Source of the DNA: Mesonia hippocampi | GTDB taxonomy: Bacteria > Bacteroidota > Bacteroidia > Flavobacteriales > Flavobacteriaceae | NCBI RefSeq assembly: GCF_014197445.1 | Contig: NZ_JACIFO010000007.1 | Location: 62,001-126,000, forward strand | DNA length: 64,000 nucleotides | Direction of reading: 5' to 3' | Shown here: positions 61,480-64,000 of the stretch, piece after piece | How the letters are laid out: the number at the start of each line of letters is the position of its first letter | How positions within the stretch are numbered: the first letter of the stretch is position 1 | Program-made: the position numbers and the translations under genes | Notes under the pieces: generated by a model | Seen by the model: only the letters and a program-made list of their open reading frames with translations | What the model was told of the DNA's origin: nothing | Databases searched by the model: none

Positions 61480-63342
61480 ATGAGTGACATCATTCAGTTA
61501 TTACCCGATCATGTGGCAAACCAAATTGCTGCAGGAGAAGTTGTACAACGCCCCGCATCGGTGGTAAAAGAGTTGTTAGAAAATGCAATAGATGCTGGAG
61601 CTACTCAGGTTAATCTACTCATAAAAGATGCAGGAAAAACATTAATCCAAGTAGCCGATAATGGTTCTGGAATGAGTACTACCGATGCCCGTTTATGCTT
61701 TGAACGGCATGCAACTTCTAAAATAAAACAAGCAGAAGATTTATTTAACCTAAACACTAAAGGGTTTCGAGGGGAAGCTTTAGCATCTATTGCCGCAATT
61801 GCACATGTAGATTTAAAAACAAAACCCGAAACTGCAGAAGTAGGAACGCATATAAAAATTCATGGAAGCGAACTTATTACACAGGAGGTTTGTGTAACTC
61901 CAACAGGAACTATTATAAGTGTTAAAAACTTATTTTATAACATTCCTGCTAGGCGTAATTTTTTAAAATCTAATAATGTTGAAATTCGGCATATTATCGA
62001 TGAATTTCAACGTGTAGCTTTGGCTCATCCGCAAATAGGTTTTTCATTACATCATAACGGAAATGAGCTATTTCAATTATCTTCTTCTAGTTATCGGCAA
62101 CGAATAGTAGCTGTTTTTGGTGGGAAAACTAACGAAAAACTAGTTCCGGTAGAAGAGGATACAGAATTGGTTAAACTTAGTGGTTTTGTAGGTAAACCAG
62201 AGTTTGCTAAGAAAAGTAGAGGAGAGCAGTTTTTTTTTGTAAACCATCGGTTTATTAAAAGTCCGTACCTTAATCATGCAGTACAAGCCGCCTATGAAGG
62301 TTTGCTGAAAGACAAAACACATCCTAGCTATTTTCTATATTTAGAAATTGATGCTAGCCGAATAGACATTAATATTCACCCTACAAAAACCGAAATAAAA
62401 TTTGATGACGAGCATGCTCTTTATGCCATTTTACGCAGTGCAATAAAACATAGTTTAGGGCAATTTAGTGTGGCTCCTGTTTTAGATTTTGATAAAGATC
62501 CTACTTTAGAAACACCTTATTCGTTTAAAGAAAAACAGGTTTCTCAGCCTGCTATAGAGGTTGATAGAAATTTTAACCCCTTTGAAGCGGAAACAAAACA
62601 ACATGTAAAAAGCGGAAGGGGAAATGCTTCAAGCATTCCAAATTCATTTAAAAAAAACAGTCAAACTTGGGAGGCTTTATATACCGGTATTTCAGATGAG
62701 AATGAGGTACCAACAATAGAGCTGGAAAGCGAGGAGGTAACAGGAAGCTTGTTTACAGAGGAAACTTTGGCGGTAAAGGAACACCTCGATATATTTCAAT
62801 TGCATAAGAAATATATTATAAGTTCTACCAAAACAGGTTTATTGATTATCGATCAATACCGAGCGCATACTCGTATTTTATATGAACAATTACTTATTAA
62901 TATTACGCAAGCTCCTGCGCTAAGTCAGCAGTTGTTATTTCCGTTAAATTTATCATTTTCAGCACAAGAAGTAGAGGTGCTAAGTGCCTTAAAAGATTCG
63001 TTAGAGCAAATAGGACTTATTTTTTCTTTATTAGAAAAGGATAATATCGAAATAGTCGGAATACCTACGTTAATATCGGAAAGTGAAACCCAAATTTTAT
63101 TAGAACAATTATTAGCTGATTTTTCTTTAGAAATACCAGAAAGCGGCTTTACACAAACCGATGTTTTAGCAAAATCATTAGCTAAAAGTATGGCAGTACG
63201 AGCAGGAACGGTGTTAAATATAGAAGAGCAACAACATTTGGTAAACCAATTATTTGCGTGTAAAGAACCGCAAGTGAATCCGTTTGGAAAGAAGATTTAT
63301 AGCATGTTAACATCCACAGATTTGGATAAAAAATTTATGTAA
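61480..63342 (+). CDS. mutL: DNA mismatch repair protein MutL, without endonuclease motifs
   Basis: A 620-aa mismatch-repair mediator. The N-terminal GHKL ATPase is complete: ENAIDAGATQV, ADNGSGM, GFRGEALASIAAI. The dimerisation domain follows a linker of about 100 residues. In the C-terminal domain the metal-endonuclease motif DQHA(x)2E(x)4E reads DQYRAHTRILYE (near 458), with Tyr, Arg and Thr at key places, and the CPHGRP motif is replaced by NPFGKK near 600. So it should be unable to nick DNA by this site. mutH is not expected in Bacteroidota. Confidence 0.95.
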   Translation: MSDIIQLLPDHVANQIAAGEVVQRPASVVKELLENAIDAGATQVNLLIKDAGKTLIQVADNGSGMSTTDARLCFERHATSKIKQAEDLFNLNTKGFRGEALASIAAIAHVDLKTKPETAEVGTHIKIHGSELITQEVCVTPTGTIISVKNLFYNIPARRNFLKSNNVEIRHIIDEFQRVALAHPQIGFSLHHNGNELFQLSSSSYRQRIVAVFGGKTNEKLVPVEEDTELVKLSGFVGKPEFAKKSRGEQFFFVNHRFIKSPYLNHAVQAAYEGLLKDKTHPSYFLYLEIDASRIDINIHPTKTEIKFDDEHALYAILRSAIKHSLGQFSVAPVLDFDKDPTLETPYSFKEKQVSQPAIEVDRNFNPFEAETKQHVKSGRGNASSIPNSFKKNSQTWEALYTGISDENEVPTIELESEEVTGSLFTEETLAVKEHLDIFQLHKKYIISSTKTGLLIIDQYRAHTRILYEQLLINITQAPALSQQLLFPLNLSFSAQEVEVLSALKDSLEQIGLIFSLLEKDNIEIVGIPTLISESETQILLEQLLADFSLEIPESGFTQTDVLAKSLAKSMAVRAGTVLNIEEQQHLVNQLFACKEPQVNPFGKKIYSMLTSTDLDKKFM

Positions 63343-64000
63343 TGGGCAGAATTACAGATACCGTAAAAGCTTTATTGATTATCAATATACTTTTCTTTTT
63401 AGGAAGTCAATATATAGGCGATTATGCCGTAAAATTATTTGCACTTTGGTTTCCCGAAAACCCAAATTTTCAGTTGTGGCAAATATTTACACACATGTTT
63501 ATGCATGCCGATTTAGGGCATATTCTTTTTAATATGTTTGCCTTGTATATGTTTGGAAGCGTACTCGAACAAAGTTTGGGAAGAGAACGGTTTTTGTTTA
63601 TATATTTTTCGGCAGGTTTAGGAGCCGCAGGCTTACAAATTCTATTTAGCTATTTTAATTTTAATGAGGCGTATGAGGTATATCTTGCTGCAGGAGCAAC
63701 TCCAGCAGATATTCAGGAGCTTCTATTAAAATCGGCACAAACCAATAATTATTATTTTTTAAATAATGTAGCAAAAGAGTATACCATGTCGCTTACACAT
63801 ACCTATATAATCCCTATGTTAGGAGCTTCGGGAGCAATTTTTGGTGTGTTGGCTGCTTTTGCAATACTTTATCCTAATTTGCCTTTGTACATTATGTTTA
63901 TTCCTATCCCTATAAAAGCAAAATACTTAATAGGCGGGTACTTTGCCCTTAATGTGTTTTCGGCAGTAACAGGAATTACTGTTTTAGGGCCTTCAAATAC
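63342..64000 (+). CDS. Rhomboid-family intramembrane serine protease (3' end outside window)
   Basis: The frame opens at ATG 63342, overlapping the mutL stop by one base (TAATG), and stays open to the window edge (219 codons visible). It is a multi-spanning protein with the rhomboid motifs: FTHMFMHADLGHILFNMFALYMFG in the second helix region and the catalytic-serine loop GASGAIFGVLAAF. A long periplasmic insertion lies between. The catalytic histidine should be beyond the window. Substrate unknown; coupled to mutL only by position. Confidence 0.92.
   Translation, partial: MGRITDTVKALLIINILFFLGSQYIGDYAVKLFALWFPENPNFQLWQIFTHMFMHADLGHILFNMFALYMFGSVLEQSLGRERFLFIYFSAGLGAAGLQILFSYFNFNEAYEVYLAAGATPADIQELLLKSAQTNNYYFLNNVAKEYTMSLTHTYIIPMLGASGAIFGVLAAFAILYPNLPLYIMFIPIPIKAKYLIGGYFALNVFSAVTGITVLGPSN

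Noticed and set aside
1-64000. Mobile elements, prophage, CRISPR arrays, rRNA operon
   Set aside because: No transposase, integrase, phage structural gene, repeat-spacer pattern or rRNA sequence was found.

Overview
The window comes from a low-GC member of the Bacteroidota, most likely family Flavobacteriaceae. The evidence is the gene families (STN-type TonB-dependent receptor with DUF4249 partner, DUF3822, DUF721, OmpP1/FadL family, LytTR regulator, arginase-family HutG, archaeal/eukaryotic-type ProS), the near absence of Shine-Dalgarno sequences, and about a dozen and a half copies of the Bacteroidota sigma-A -7 element TAnnTTTG placed correctly before genes on both strands. I cannot name the genus. 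No transposase, integrase, prophage, CRISPR array or rRNA was seen; apart from the left end this is ordinary core chromosome.

Layout. 1-5.5 kb (minus): two giant acidic tandem paralogs of unknown function, the second running off the window. 5.7-7.9 kb (minus): hutG and hutI, the last steps of histidine degradation, without hutH or hutU. 8.1-9.4 kb (plus): 2-Cys peroxiredoxin, thioredoxin and a small partner. 9.5-15.7 kb (plus): dgkA, ftsK, a LolA-like carrier, an LptF/G permease and a RibB with a degenerate RibA-like domain. 15.7-21.6 kb (minus): nitroreductase, then a cell-surface signalling and uptake operon (ECF sigma, 70-aa protein, FecR, transducing TonB receptor, DUF4249 lipoprotein). 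21.8-24.1 kb: esterase lipoprotein and a probable outer-membrane protein facing a membrane LytTR regulator. 24.3-28.9 kb: LPS/polysaccharide glycosyltransferases plus dapD. 28.9-31.3 kb (plus): ruvX, def, DUF5606-like gene, mazG. 31.4-35.4 kb: sdaA, dnaK with a striking upstream palindrome, and a tiny 17-aa peptide gene.

35.4-42.5 kb (plus): pyrR-pyrB, a STAS-like small protein, rnz, pdxH, then sixA-ppk1-ppx for polyphosphate. 42.5-45.7 kb (minus): SBF transporter, miaE, dnaX with a possibly leaderless mRNA. 45.8-46.1 kb: RNase P RNA. 46.2-55.4 kb: O-antigen ligase-like protein with TPRs, rsmD/DUF3822/unknown operon, RecD-like helicase-kdsB, OmpP1 porin and a low-complexity lipoprotein. 55.5-57.5 kb: proS, two identical tRNA-Glu genes, rpsT. 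57.8-64 kb: recF-lipocalin-DUF721 operon (minus), a YfgM-like TPR protein with ribH, a small membrane protein, mutL lacking its endonuclease motifs, and a partial rhomboid protease.

Themes: envelope biogenesis (lolA, lptF/G, dgkA, kdsB, GT2/GT9, TupA-like, Wzy-like, OmpP1), genome maintenance (ftsK, dnaX, recF, mutL, ruvX, recD-like), riboflavin (ribBA, ribH) and redox/stress (Prx, Trx, dnaK, polyphosphate). The promoter element was used to correct several start codons, including TTG starts for dgkA and one glycosyltransferase. The best candidates for undescribed biology are the giant paralogs at the left end, the 17-aa cationic peptide gene at 35.3 kb, the dnaK operator, and the small protein embedded in the sigma/FecR operon.
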